Source: Prevotella sp. UBA3776 | GTDB lineage: Bacteria > Bacteroidota > Bacteroidia > Bacteroidales > Bacteroidaceae | DNA: 20,651 nucleotides | Direction of reading: 5' to 3' | Assembly (NCBI GenBank): GCA_002369515.1 | Contig: DFFM01000014.1 | Location: forward strand, 5,481 to 26,131 | Shown here: piece by piece, positions 1 to 7,243 of the stretch | Position numbering within the stretch: the stretch's first letter is position 1 | Layout: each line of letters starts with the position of its first letter | Made by a program: the position numbers and the translations under genes | Notes under the pieces: generated by a model | What the model saw: the letters and a program-made list of their open reading frames with translations, nothing else | Databases searched by the model: none | What the model was told of the DNA's origin: nothing

Positions 1-184
1 GATGGCCATGAAGACCACCATGACCGCCGATGGTGCCAAGTATGAAGTTCCCCAGGGAACTCCCGAGGAGAATGCTAAGCTCGACCAGAGCTACGAGCAC
101 CTCTGCAAGATGCGCGACGAGCTCGTCACCCTCAACATCGTTCCCCCCATCGCCGAGTGGAACAAGATCAATCCCAACCTGTAA
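1..184 (+). CDS. C-terminal end of an unrecognised protein (5' truncated by window edge)
   Basis: An open frame enters from the left edge and ends at a TAA at 182-184, giving about 60 residues ending in ...INPNL. An ATG at position 2 exists, but nothing marks it as the true start and the frame is open to the edge, so this is probably the tail of a longer protein. The visible part is hydrophilic and probably helical (KLDQSYEHLCKMRDELVTLN), with no membrane segment or motif I can assign. A strong intrinsic terminator follows 26 bases after the stop, which supports this being a real gene end. I do not recognise the family. Confidence 0.7.
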   Translation, partial: MAMKTTMTADGAKYEVPQGTPEENAKLDQSYEHLCKMRDELVTLNIVPPIAEWNKINPNL

Positions 185-210
185 GCAACAGCTGACGGAA
201 ATCATTACCA

Positions 211-256
211 CAGAGCGGACTTTCCTTATCGCAAGGAAAGTCCGCTCTGCGTTTTA
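211..256 (+). terminator. Rho-independent terminator of the left-edge gene
   Basis: A perfect inverted repeat pairs AGAGCGGACTTTCCTT (212-227) with AAGGAAAGTCCGCTCT (233-248), extendable by the C211-G249 pair, around a 5-base loop. A short T run (252-255) follows. It separates the left-edge gene from the mntA/hepT promoter. Confidence 0.93.
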
Positions 257-301
257 TCTGCCCCAAGAATCACGCTTTACAAGATTTTTATTTCCAAAAT
301 A

Positions 302-332
302 TTTGATTATTCATGAAAAAAACATATCTTTG
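302..332 (+). promoter_or_regulatory. Bacteroidetes-type promoter for the mntA-hepT operon
   Basis: TTTG at 302-305 (-33 element) and TATCTTTG at 325-332 (matches TAnnTTTG, -7 element) are separated by 19 bases, the usual spacing for the Bacteroidetes primary sigma factor. The predicted start of transcription lies near 338, giving a leader of about 20 bases before the ATG at 357. Confidence 0.8.
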
Positions 333-356
333 CAAGGTAAAGATAGCACAAAAAGA

Positions 357-656
357 ATGAGTACACAGACCATTACACAGCAATTAGCCGAATACTTCAA
401 GACGCAGCCCGTTTTGAAGGCATGGCTTTTTGGGTCTTATTCCCGTGGCGAACAGCGTGAAGAATCGGATATTGACATTCTGATTTTACCCGACAAGTCT
501 CAGCACTTCAGTCTGTTTACCCTCAGCGAAATCTACGAAGACCTGAAAGAGCTTTTAGGGCGCGAAGTCGATTTAATCACCGACGGCGGCCTGATGCCTT
601 TCGCCCGCGAAAGTGTTGACCGCGACAAAATCCTTATTTATGAGAGAGCAGCGTAA
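357..656 (+). CDS. mntA: MNT-domain nucleotidyltransferase, antitoxin of a HepT/MntA module
   Basis: A 99-residue minimal nucleotidyltransferase. It shows the family motif GS-x10-DxD (G26 S27 ... D38 I39 D40, within FGSYSRGEQREESDIDILI) and a likely third acidic residue in REVDLI (D72). Family knowledge: MntA antitoxins transfer AMP to a tyrosine near the HepT active site and so neutralise this RNase. The frame is open further upstream to position 30, but that extension overlaps the preceding gene's end and terminator, and the promoter at 302-332 leads to the ATG at 357, so that start is chosen. The last 17 bases overlap the downstream HEPN gene, indicating translational coupling. The cognate pair next door makes the antitoxin role more likely than an unrelated nucleotidyltransferase function. 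Confidence 0.9.
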   Translation: MSTQTITQQLAEYFKTQPVLKAWLFGSYSRGEQREESDIDILILPDKSQHFSLFTLSEIYEDLKELLGREVDLITDGGLMPFARESVDRDKILIYERAA

Positions 657-999
657 CGACCCCAAACGGCTGAGAGACATCCTTCAGGCCATTGATACTA
701 TTTTCCAATACGTTGAAGGACGCGATATGGATTCTTTCCTTGCCGACAAGAAGTCATATCATGCTGTCATATACAACATCATGATCATTGGCGAAGCAGC
801 CAATATGCTTACTCACGAATTTCGCGAAAGCCATTCTGAAATGAAGTGGAGGCAAATCACAAACATGCGCAACTTCCTTATTCACGGCTATCATAATGTG
901 GAAGAAGATCTTGTATGGGAGGCCATCTCCGTTGACCTTCATCCCATTCGTGAGAAGATCGCTAAATATTTGGAAGAATCAAATGAAAGTCATATATAA
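640..999 (+). CDS. hepT: HEPN-domain (HepT/DUF86-like) toxin RNase
   Basis: A 119-residue, largely helical protein. It carries the HEPN catalytic signature RX4HXY as R77-NFLI-H82-G-Y84, near the C-terminal third. In characterised HepT toxins the Arg and His form the RNase site and the Tyr is the residue AMPylated by MntA; all three are present, so the toxin looks intact. An upstream ATG at 613 is in frame, but the ATG at 640 gives the usual HepT length and the typical short overlap with mntA. The gene is followed by a terminator and lies tail to tail with the fructan locus. Whether it acts in plasmid/phage defence or maintenance here cannot be told from sequence. Confidence 0.9.
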   Translation: MREQRNDPKRLRDILQAIDTIFQYVEGRDMDSFLADKKSYHAVIYNIMIIGEAANMLTHEFRESHSEMKWRQITNMRNFLIHGYHNVEEDLVWEAISVDLHPIREKIAKYLEESNESHI

Positions 1000-1016
1000 C
1001 CCTATAATCATTTTTC

Positions 1017-1064
1017 AAGCGAGCAGCCACCCCTGAAAAAAGGGATGGCTGCTCGCTTTGTTTT
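1017..1064 (+). terminator. Rho-independent terminator after hepT
   Basis: The arms 1017-1034 and 1041-1058 pair over 18 positions with one mismatch (C1030 opposite A), around a 6-base A-rich loop, followed by TTGTTTTC. The T-rich tract is on the hepT side, so it serves the plus-strand operon and blocks read-through into the antisense of the fructokinase gene. Confidence 0.88.
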
Positions 1065-1108
1065 CAATACATTCTCCGAATGAAGGGGTGGGCCTTCGGC
1101 GCGAAGGG

Positions 1109-1990
1109 TCAACCCTTCAGCTCTGCGGGCACGGTGGGCATGGCACCGTTCTGTGTGCATACGAAGGCGCTCACACGGACGGCGGTGAGATGGGCCTGCT
1201 GCACGGGCTTGCCGTTGAGAATACTGGCGCAGAACGAACCGGTGAACGAGTCGCCGGCGCCGACGGTGTCGGCCACCTCCACCTTCGGTGTTTCCTGGAA
1301 CGAGGTGAGACCGTCGTCGGTGAAGACGTAAGAGCCGTTGGTGCCACAGGTGAGCACCAGCATCTTCAGCCCATAGTCAATGACCATGCGCTCGCAGGTG
1401 CCGCGCATGTCGAGACCTTCGTAGCCAAACATGCGGTTGACCACAACCAGTTCCTCATCATTGATTTTCAGAACGTTGCACAGGTGGAACGACTCCTCAA
1501 GCACATCTTTGGAGTAGAACTGCTGGCGCAGGTTGATGTCGAAAATCTTCAGACAGTCGTCGGGTGTGGCATCAAGGAACCGGCGGATGGTGTCGCGGCT
1601 GACGGCATTGCGCTGAGCCAGCGAGCCAAAGCAGACGGCACGGGCGTTGCGGGCCACCTCCTCCATTTCGGCGGTGAAGGGAATGTTGTCCCAAGCCACG
1701 TTCTCCTTGATGTCGTAGGCGGGAATGCCGTCGCCCGAAAGGGTCACCTGCACGGTGCCCGTGGGGAAAGCCACGCGCGGCATCAGATAGTTGAGGTTGT
1801 GATCCTTGAGCGCGTTGATGGTTTCTTCGGCCAGTTCGTCCTCGCCAAGAGCGCTGATGGCCAGTGTGTCAAGCCCGAACTGTCCGGCATGGTAAGCAAA
1901 ATTGGCGGGTGCGCCACCCAGTTTCTTTCCTTCGGGAAGTACATCCCACAGAGCCTCTCCGAGACCCACGATATAACGTTTCTGTTCCAT
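1109..1990 (-). CDS. PfkB-family carbohydrate kinase, probable fructokinase
   Basis: A 293-residue cytoplasmic sugar kinase that most likely phosphorylates the fructose released from fructan. Ribokinase/PfkB features are visible: the N-terminal sugar-binding stretch GGAPANFAYHAGQFG (about 25-39), the DINLR strand (151-155), and the C-terminal signature DTVGAGDSFTGSFC (241-254) with catalytic base D247 in the GAGD anion hole. Length is normal for the family. It is the last gene of the downstream transcription unit, 6 bases after the MFS permease, the same order as BT1758-BT1757 in the Bacteroides levan locus. Fructose specificity is inferred from that context; PfkB kinases vary in substrate. 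Confidence 0.93.
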   Translation of the reverse strand: MEQKRYIVGLGEALWDVLPEGKKLGGAPANFAYHAGQFGLDTLAISALGEDELAEETINALKDHNLNYLMPRVAFPTGTVQVTLSGDGIPAYDIKENVAWDNIPFTAEMEEVARNARAVCFGSLAQRNAVSRDTIRRFLDATPDDCLKIFDINLRQQFYSKDVLEESFHLCNVLKINDEELVVVNRMFGYEGLDMRGTCERMVIDYGLKMLVLTCGTNGSYVFTDDGLTSFQETPKVEVADTVGAGDSFTGSFCASILNGKPVQQAHLTAVRVSAFVCTQNGAMPTVPAELKG

Positions 1991-1996
1991 AGTTGT

Positions 1997-3175
1997 TTAT
2001 GCTGATTTAAGTTGTTTGATATAAGTGAAAAGATAGGCTACGCCGACGGCCATGACAAGCACGGCTCCAATCTGGCCAATGGCGTCGCTGGCAAATCCCA
2101 TGAGCAAGGGGAAGATGGTGCCGCCGAAGAGGCCCATGATCATAAGTCCGCTCACCTCGTTCTGCTTGTCGGGCATGGCCGTGAGTGCCTGTGCGAAGCA
2201 CATGGAGAACACGTTGCTGTTGCCGTAGCCCACCAGGGCAATGCCCAGATAGAGCAGCGTCGTGGTGTTGCCGAAGCACATGAGCACCATGGAGGCTGCC
2301 ATCATCACCACAGAGATGATGAAGAAAGTACGCGTCTTGAGCACACGGAGGAAATAGGAACCCGTCAGACAGCCGATGGTACGGAAGATGAAATAGAGCG
2401 ACGTGGCAAATCCGGCCTGGTCGAGCGTCATGCCCGTGCGCTCAATGAGCAGCTTGGGAGCCGTGGTGTTGGTGCCCACGTCGATGCCCACATGACACAT
2501 GATGCCCAGGAAGGAGAGCAGCACTACGGGTACGCCCAGCAGACGGAAACAGTTGACGAACTGTGTGCCCACGGCGGGCAGTTTCTCGGTCTGCGGCTCC
2601 TCATTCTGGATGGGTGTTGTCCAGAGCAGCAGAGTGGCCGCCACACTGATGACGAAGTAGATGGCAAACAGCACGCGCCAGTCGAGTCCCATCGTGGGAA
2701 TGAGCGCCTTGTATCCCCAGCCGGCAATGAGCGGAGCCATGAACGAGGCGATGGCCTTGACAAACTGTCCGAAGGTGAGCTGCGAGGCCAAGTTTTCGCC
2801 GCCGCTGACCAGTGCCATCAGGGGGTTGAGAGAAGTTTGCATCAGCGTGTTACCAATACCCAACAGCGAGAAGGCTACCAGCATCAGGGGGAAGCTGTTG
2901 CCAAAGACAGGCAGCAGCAGTGCCAATGCGGTGACCACCAACGAGAGCAGCACCGTTTTCTTCTTGCCGATTTTGTTCATCAGCACACTGGTGGGTACGC
3001 TGAAAATGAGGAACCAGAAGAACACCAGTGAAGGCAGCACGTTGGCAACGCTGTCGCTGAGCCCTTGCTCGGCCTTCACATAATTGGAAGCAGTGCCCAC
3101 CAAGTCAACGAACCCCATGCAGAAGAAGCAGAGCATGAGCGAGATGAGCGCGAGTTTCTTGTTTTGACTTGCCAT
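1997..3175 (-). CDS. MFS sugar permease (FucP/GlcP-like), probable fructose importer
   Basis: A 392-residue integral inner-membrane protein with about 12 hydrophobic segments and a short loop of basic residues between helices 2 and 3 (NKIGKKK), typical of MFS carriers. The early segment FFCMGFVDLVGTASNYVK and the internal TSLNPLMALVSG resemble the sugar:proton symporter branch that includes FucP and BT1758. It should bring fructose produced in the periplasm into the cytoplasm. It lies 25 bases after the periplasmic GH32 gene and 6 bases before the kinase, so import and phosphorylation are co-transcribed. Substrate is inferred from context. Confidence 0.9.
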   Translation of the reverse strand: MASQNKKLALISLMLCFFCMGFVDLVGTASNYVKAEQGLSDSVANVLPSLVFFWFLIFSVPTSVLMNKIGKKKTVLLSLVVTALALLLPVFGNSFPLMLVAFSLLGIGNTLMQTSLNPLMALVSGGENLASQLTFGQFVKAIASFMAPLIAGWGYKALIPTMGLDWRVLFAIYFVISVAATLLLWTTPIQNEEPQTEKLPAVGTQFVNCFRLLGVPVVLLSFLGIMCHVGIDVGTNTTAPKLLIERTGMTLDQAGFATSLYFIFRTIGCLTGSYFLRVLKTRTFFIISVVMMAASMVLMCFGNTTTLLYLGIALVGYGNSNVFSMCFAQALTAMPDKQNEVSGLMIMGLFGGTIFPLLMGFASDAIGQIGAVLVMAVGVAYLFTYIKQLKSA

Positions 3176-3200
3176 AAGATTTATCGTTTTTTTTAGGTTG

Positions 3201-4910
3201 TTATTTTATTGCGTAAATGGTGGCTTTGCCGCCCTTCACCTTGACAGCGGTGTAGGCTTCGGTGGGGAACACCAGGTTGGTCATGGCCATCTTGCCCTCG
3301 GCGTCGAACACCTCGATGGAGCAGCGGTCGATGAAGATGCGCAGCTGCTTCAGCGCACCGTGTGTGGGAGCTGTCGTCACGCAGGGGAAGGCTTCGCTGA
3401 AATTCACCTCGCCGCTCTTCGTGCGGTCCATAGAGAAGGTTTGCTTCTGTGCGTCGTAGTTCATCACCACGCGCTCGCCCTTCTGGTTCTGCAGCGTCAG
3501 CTCCATGGTGCCCTTCACATCGACCACCACTTCGCAGGCATCGCTCAGTTTTTTCAGTTTGCCGCCGCGCAGAGCGTCCATCTCCTTCGAGGGTGTCACA
3601 CCGCAGTAGGTTTCGCCGCCGTCAACAAAGAGGTCGAGGTCGCGGGGAATGCTGTTGGCCGAGCGGAACTGCTTGGTGGGAACCTGGTTGGCGTACTGCC
3701 AGTTGCTCATCCACGCCAAGGCCACATGGCGGCCTTCGGGAGCATTGTCAAACGTAACGGTGGCGTAGTGGTCCTTGCCGTAGTCCATCCATTTGGTCAC
3801 CTCGGGCTTGCTCTCGCAGGTGAACTTGTGGCCGTCGAACTGGCCCACGAAGTATTGGGTGCCCGAACCACCATAGACGAAGCCAGGATTGATGTTGCAC
3901 ACCAGCATCCACTTCTGCTGCCCCGTGCCGCGCACAGGCAGTCGCATCAGGTCGGGGCATTCCCACACACCGCCGTGGCTGCCGTATTCGCGTCCGAACG
4001 AACTCTCCATCGTCCAGTCCTTCAGGTTGGCCGAGCTGTAAATCTGCATTTCCTGACCGGCCGCCAATATCATGATCCACCGGCTGGTCTCCTCGTGCCA
4101 GAAGAGATGCGGGTCGCGGAAGTCGGGCATTTTGGCCGTAATCACGGGGTTGCGCTCATATTTCTTGAACGTACGCCCACCGTCGGTAGAATAGGCCATC
4201 GACTGGGTCTGAGCCTCGCCGGCAGAAGTGTAGAAAGCCACGACGCTCTCGCGTCCGTAGCCCGACGTGTTGTTCTTGTCCACCACGCACGAACCGCTGA
4301 AGATGGCTCCCAGCGCGTCGGGTTCGATGGCCGTAGGCTGCGGCTCCCAGTGAGCCAGGTCTTTCGAAACGGAGTGGCCCCAAGTCATGTTCTCCCACAT
4401 TGAGCCGTAGGGGTTGTACTGATAGAACAGGTGCCAAACGCCGTCCTTGTAGAACATGCCGTTGGGGTCGTTCATCCATCCCCACTGCGGGGTGTGGTGA
4501 TAAACGGGGCGCAGGCGCTCGCGGTTTTGGGTGTCAATCTGGTCGGTATATTTCATTTCGCGCCAGCAGGCAAAGTCCTTCACGCTACCTGCATTGCGGC
4601 GGTCGCCATGGAAAACGATGTCGAGCAACTGCCCGTCCCTGATTTCCAATGGCACAAAATAGTCAACGTTGTCAACAGCCAGCCTTACGTTCGGCTTGAG
4701 CACACTCTGGTTGTTGTTGCAAACTACGCGCACGTTGGCGTTCTCAGCTTTCTCCTCGACGGGCAGGAGCACATACTTGTGCCCGCTCTCCAGACGCACC
4801 ATGGCGTGCTGGTCGCCCAGAACAGAGAGCGCATTTGTTCCCACAGGTGTCTCCTGCGCACTGGCATTCATGGCTATGAGCCCAAATAATGCAATCAAAA
4901 ATTGTTTCAT
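3201..4910 (-). CDS. Periplasmic GH32 fructosidase with N-terminal accessory domain
   Basis: A 569-residue GH32 enzyme. A type I signal peptide (residues 1-18, NASA|QE, no lipobox Cys) indicates periplasmic location. Residues about 20-125 form an extra N-terminal domain like the DUF4980 region found on Bacteroidetes GH32 proteins. The five-bladed catalytic domain starts near 135: WMNDPNG holds nucleophile D148, FRDP holds transition-state stabiliser D266, and WECPD holds acid/base E317. All three catalytic residues are present. A beta-sandwich follows from about 425. The likely job is exo-release of fructose from imported oligosaccharides, by analogy with periplasmic GH32 enzymes of levan/inulin loci. 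It opens the second transcription unit, with its own promoter signal at 4975-4982. Confidence 0.94.
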   Translation of the reverse strand: MKQFLIALFGLIAMNASAQETPVGTNALSVLGDQHAMVRLESGHKYVLLPVEEKAENANVRVVCNNNQSVLKPNVRLAVDNVDYFVPLEIRDGQLLDIVFHGDRRNAGSVKDFACWREMKYTDQIDTQNRERLRPVYHHTPQWGWMNDPNGMFYKDGVWHLFYQYNPYGSMWENMTWGHSVSKDLAHWEPQPTAIEPDALGAIFSGSCVVDKNNTSGYGRESVVAFYTSAGEAQTQSMAYSTDGGRTFKKYERNPVITAKMPDFRDPHLFWHEETSRWIMILAAGQEMQIYSSANLKDWTMESSFGREYGSHGGVWECPDLMRLPVRGTGQQKWMLVCNINPGFVYGGSGTQYFVGQFDGHKFTCESKPEVTKWMDYGKDHYATVTFDNAPEGRHVALAWMSNWQYANQVPTKQFRSANSIPRDLDLFVDGGETYCGVTPSKEMDALRGGKLKKLSDACEVVVDVKGTMELTLQNQKGERVVMNYDAQKQTFSMDRTKSGEVNFSEAFPCVTTAPTHGALKQLRIFIDRCSIEVFDAEGKMAMTNLVFPTEAYTAVKVKGGKATIYAIK

Positions 4911-4974
4911 GTTTTCTTCAGTTTTTCAGTTATTCAGATTGTTTGTTACTTTCGCTTTTACAGTTTCAATGCTG

Positions 4975-4982
4975 CAAAAGTA
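4975..4982 (-). promoter_or_regulatory. -7 promoter element for the GH32-MFS-kinase unit
   Basis: On the minus strand this reads TACTTTTG, a full match to TAnnTTTG, followed by CAGC. No TTTG is found at the -33 position, which fits a promoter that needs an activator. It would give a leader of about 60 bases before the ATG at 4910. Confidence 0.6.
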
Positions 4983-5032
4983 CCTTTTTCCCCCCGCTGC
5001 ACCTATAAATAATGTTACAAATAGTGAGAAAA

Positions 5033-5042
5033 ATCGTTCATT
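5033..5042. promoter_or_regulatory. Candidate regulator-binding box upstream of the GH32-MFS-kinase unit
   Basis: ATCGTTCATT (AATGAACGAT on the transcribed strand) repeats the core of the 13-bp inverted repeat upstream of susC. It lies 54 bases upstream of the TTTG of the -7 element, against 33 bases at susC; the difference of 21 is about two helical turns. A weaker inverted 7-base match (GAACGAT) occurs at 5110-5116. Binding by the hybrid regulator is an inference. Confidence 0.4.
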
Positions 5043-5491
5043 GCAACAAAATTACATCTCAATGAAGCAAAAAAACGAACAACGCCCCGCTCTCCTAAAA
5101 AGCGAAGCGGAACGATTATCAACATTCATCTTATGAATAGAAAACAAGACAATCTCGCCACTTGCAAGTCAGCTACAGCTTGTTCTGCCAAAACGTGTAT
5201 TGCAATACTGACAATATCCCCACACCGTTACGATTGTAGAAATGGAAGACTGCTTTCGCATTAAGATACATTGTCAATCCTTGTTTACACTACTGGCGTA
5301 AGTTGAAGACAGTTTTTTCCATGACTTTAATCCCCGTTTGGACGGGAGAAAAACGGCCATCCGCAGAAAGCGGAAAATAACGCTGGAAGATAGCTGAAAA
5401 TTTTCTAGAAAATTTGGACACATCGTCGTGAAATAAATCTGTAGTGCAGCAAGACAGGAAATCATTGTCGGGCGAGAGCGCGAAAACAGTT

Positions 5492-5525
5492 GGCGGCGCA
5501 ACTCTCTTTGCCGAGCTGCGCCGCC
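5492..5525 (-). terminator. GC-rich hairpin downstream of the surface GH32 gene (possible terminator)
   Basis: GGCGGCGCA (5492-5500) pairs perfectly with TGCGCCGCC (5517-5525) around a 16-base loop. On the minus strand the hairpin is followed by AACTGTTTTC, only a weak T tract. It could end or weaken transcription of the susC-led unit before the second unit begins. Confidence 0.4.
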
Positions 5526-5673
5526 GCTATTGTTAAACCTAAAAACAATCCTGATACCTTTCTGTTCTAAACCTATGGAAAAGTGTGTGTGTGTACCTAA
5601 GAAAAATCTTTAAAAATAACCTAATTTCAAAAAAGTCAATACCTAAAAAAACTATCCATATCTAAATTTAATG

Positions 5674-7212
5674 CTATTTCCAAATTCTGTTCAGCACCCT
5701 CACCTGGGCGTCCTGGCCGTTGCCTGTGAGGCTGAGGCGGTCGTAGATGGACTGCGGGAAAACAAGGTTGGTCATGGCCATGGTGCCCTCGGCGGTGAAT
5801 ATTTCCACCGACGACTGGTCAACAAAGATGTCGATGGTGGCTTTGTCGCCCACCACGTTGAGCGGTGCCCGCATGGAGGGGATGGAGAAGATGCCGTTGA
5901 AATTGGTGCGTCCCGTGGCCGAGGTGCGGTGTACGGTCAGCGTTCGGTCGGCTCCGTTGATGTCGATGACAAACTGTTGCTTGCTGTCGTTGCTCAGGGT
6001 GATGGCCGAGTTGCCGTCCAGACCCACGGTGACACGCAGCTGGTAGGCATCCTTCACGTCGAGTTGGCCGTCGGCTTTCTGCCATGTGCCGCCGATGTTG
6101 TCTATTTCTTTCACCACGGTGCTGGCCAGCACGGGGTTGCCCGCCACTTCGGTGAGTTTCAGCTCGCGCGGCAGGGTGAAAGCCGAACGCCAGGGCGAAC
6201 AGGGCACGTCGCCGCTGTACTGCCAGTTGTTCATCCATCCAATCATCACACGGCGGTCGCCCGTGTTGCTCCACGTCACGCCGGCATAGTTGTCCATGCC
6301 GTAGTCGAGCCAAAGCGGATAGTCGAGGTCGTCGGCCTTGAAGGTGGTGCCGTCGAAGTCGCCCACGAAGTACATGGTGCCCGAGCCCAGGATGGGGCCT
6401 CCGGGATTGACGCTGACAATGAGCACCCACTTCTTTGTGCCTTTGTAGTCGAACGACAGCAGGTCGGGACACTCCCACTGTATGCTGGGACGCCCGGGAA
6501 GCTCAACAAAGAAGGTGCTCAGGTGGCGCCAATTCTTCAGGTCGGTGCTGCCGTAGAACTCAATGCCCATTTTCCATCCCTTGGCCAGCGACATGATCCA
6601 CTGGCCCGACTGCTCGTGCCAGAACACCTTGGGGTCGCGCAGATTGTCGTCGTCGTTTTTGATGACGGGGTTGTTTGCAAAGCGTGTGAAGTTCTTGCCG
6701 CCGTCGGTAGAGTAGGCAATGCTCTGCTGCTGCTTCTCGGTGGCCGAGGTGTAGATGGCCACCATGGCGTTGGCTCCGAATCCGGCCGTGTTGTTGCGGT
6801 CGATGACGCACGAGCCGCTGAAAATGTCGCCCAGTTCGTCGCGGGTGAGTGCCACGGCCTGCTCTTCCCAGTGGATGAGGTCGGAAGAGGTGGCGTGTCC
6901 CCACGACATGTTGCCCCACACGTTGCCCTGAGGATTGTATTGATAGAACAGATGATAAACGCCATCGACATAGACCAGCCCGTTGGGGTCGTTCACCCAG
7001 TTCCTGGCCGGGGTGTAGTGAATCTGCGGGCGGTATTGCTCGTCGTATCCACTCGTTTGGGTGGGCTTGTCGGGCGTTTGGGGCTGCTCGGGCTTGGGGT
7101 CGTCAATCTCCGGATTGTAGTCCTGCCCGTGGTCATCGCTGCCTGAGCAAGCCGAAATGGTAGCCGCCAGTGCGGCAGCTACCATAGTCATTGTCAAATA
7201 GGATTTCTTCAT
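5674..7212 (-). CDS. Surface lipoprotein GH32 fructanase (probable endo-levanase/inulinase)
   Basis: A 512-residue GH32 enzyme. The signal peptide ends in a lipobox (TISAC, lipidated C22) followed by SGSDDH, an acidic stretch like the Bacteroidetes surface-export signal, so the protein is probably displayed outside the cell. A Pro/Asp-rich linker covers about 30-58. Catalytic blocks are complete: WVNDPNG (nucleophile D75), LRDP (D193) and WECPD (acid/base E247). A C-terminal beta-sandwich ends in a strand containing DQSSVEIFTAEG. In the Bacteroides levan locus the equivalent surface GH32 (BT1760) is the endo-acting levanase that determines substrate choice; that role is inferred here from localisation and gene order. 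It follows the DUF4960-like gene by 31 bases. Confidence 0.93.
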   Translation of the reverse strand: MKKSYLTMTMVAAALAATISACSGSDDHGQDYNPEIDDPKPEQPQTPDKPTQTSGYDEQYRPQIHYTPARNWVNDPNGLVYVDGVYHLFYQYNPQGNVWGNMSWGHATSSDLIHWEEQAVALTRDELGDIFSGSCVIDRNNTAGFGANAMVAIYTSATEKQQQSIAYSTDGGKNFTRFANNPVIKNDDDNLRDPKVFWHEQSGQWIMSLAKGWKMGIEFYGSTDLKNWRHLSTFFVELPGRPSIQWECPDLLSFDYKGTKKWVLIVSVNPGGPILGSGTMYFVGDFDGTTFKADDLDYPLWLDYGMDNYAGVTWSNTGDRRVMIGWMNNWQYSGDVPCSPWRSAFTLPRELKLTEVAGNPVLASTVVKEIDNIGGTWQKADGQLDVKDAYQLRVTVGLDGNSAITLSNDSKQQFVIDINGADRTLTVHRTSATGRTNFNGIFSIPSMRAPLNVVGDKATIDIFVDQSSVEIFTAEGTMAMTNLVFPQSIYDRLSLTGNGQDAQVRVLNRIWK

Positions 7213-7243
7213 CGTTTGAAAGCCATTTGAGGGTTTTCAGCTT

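Larger units (their letters stand above)
4911..5673. other. 763-bp non-coding gap between the two GH32 genes
   Basis: No convincing gene is present. A 75-codon minus-strand frame (5274-5501) lacks any recognisable motif and is not called. The gap holds the -7 promoter element at 4975-4982, an operator-like box at 5033-5042, small hairpins (for example CCCGT-TTGG-ACGGG at 5333-5346) and a GC-rich hairpin at 5492-5525. Five copies of ACCTA stand at 5537, 5571, 5595, 5619 and 5641, spaced 22-34 bases, next to a (GT)n run near 5584-5594. This gap splits the fructan locus into two probable transcription units. Confidence 0.75.

Noticed and set aside
30..356. N-terminal extension of the mntA frame
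   Set aside because: It overlaps the preceding gene in another frame, runs through a strong terminator and lies upstream of the promoter at 302-332. The family starts at about the ATG at 357.
1103..1118. GAAGGG/CCCTTC dyad over the fructokinase stop as a terminator
   Set aside because: The stem is six bases and the minus strand after it has no T tract.
2012..3031. Long plus-strand frame (339 codons) opposite the MFS permease
   Set aside because: Its translation is rich in His, Glu and Gln with no motif. It is the antisense of a clear 12-helix transporter, and such long shadow frames are common opposite GC-rich genes.
5274..5501. 75-codon minus-strand frame in the gap between the GH32 genes
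   Set aside because: No motif, no signal for translation start, and it ends inside dyad-rich non-coding sequence; treated as a possible intergenic element instead.
5671..7146. 491-codon plus-strand frame opposite the surface GH32 gene
   Set aside because: Low-complexity Val/Gly/His composition and no homology signal; the minus strand has all GH32 catalytic motifs and a lipoprotein signal.
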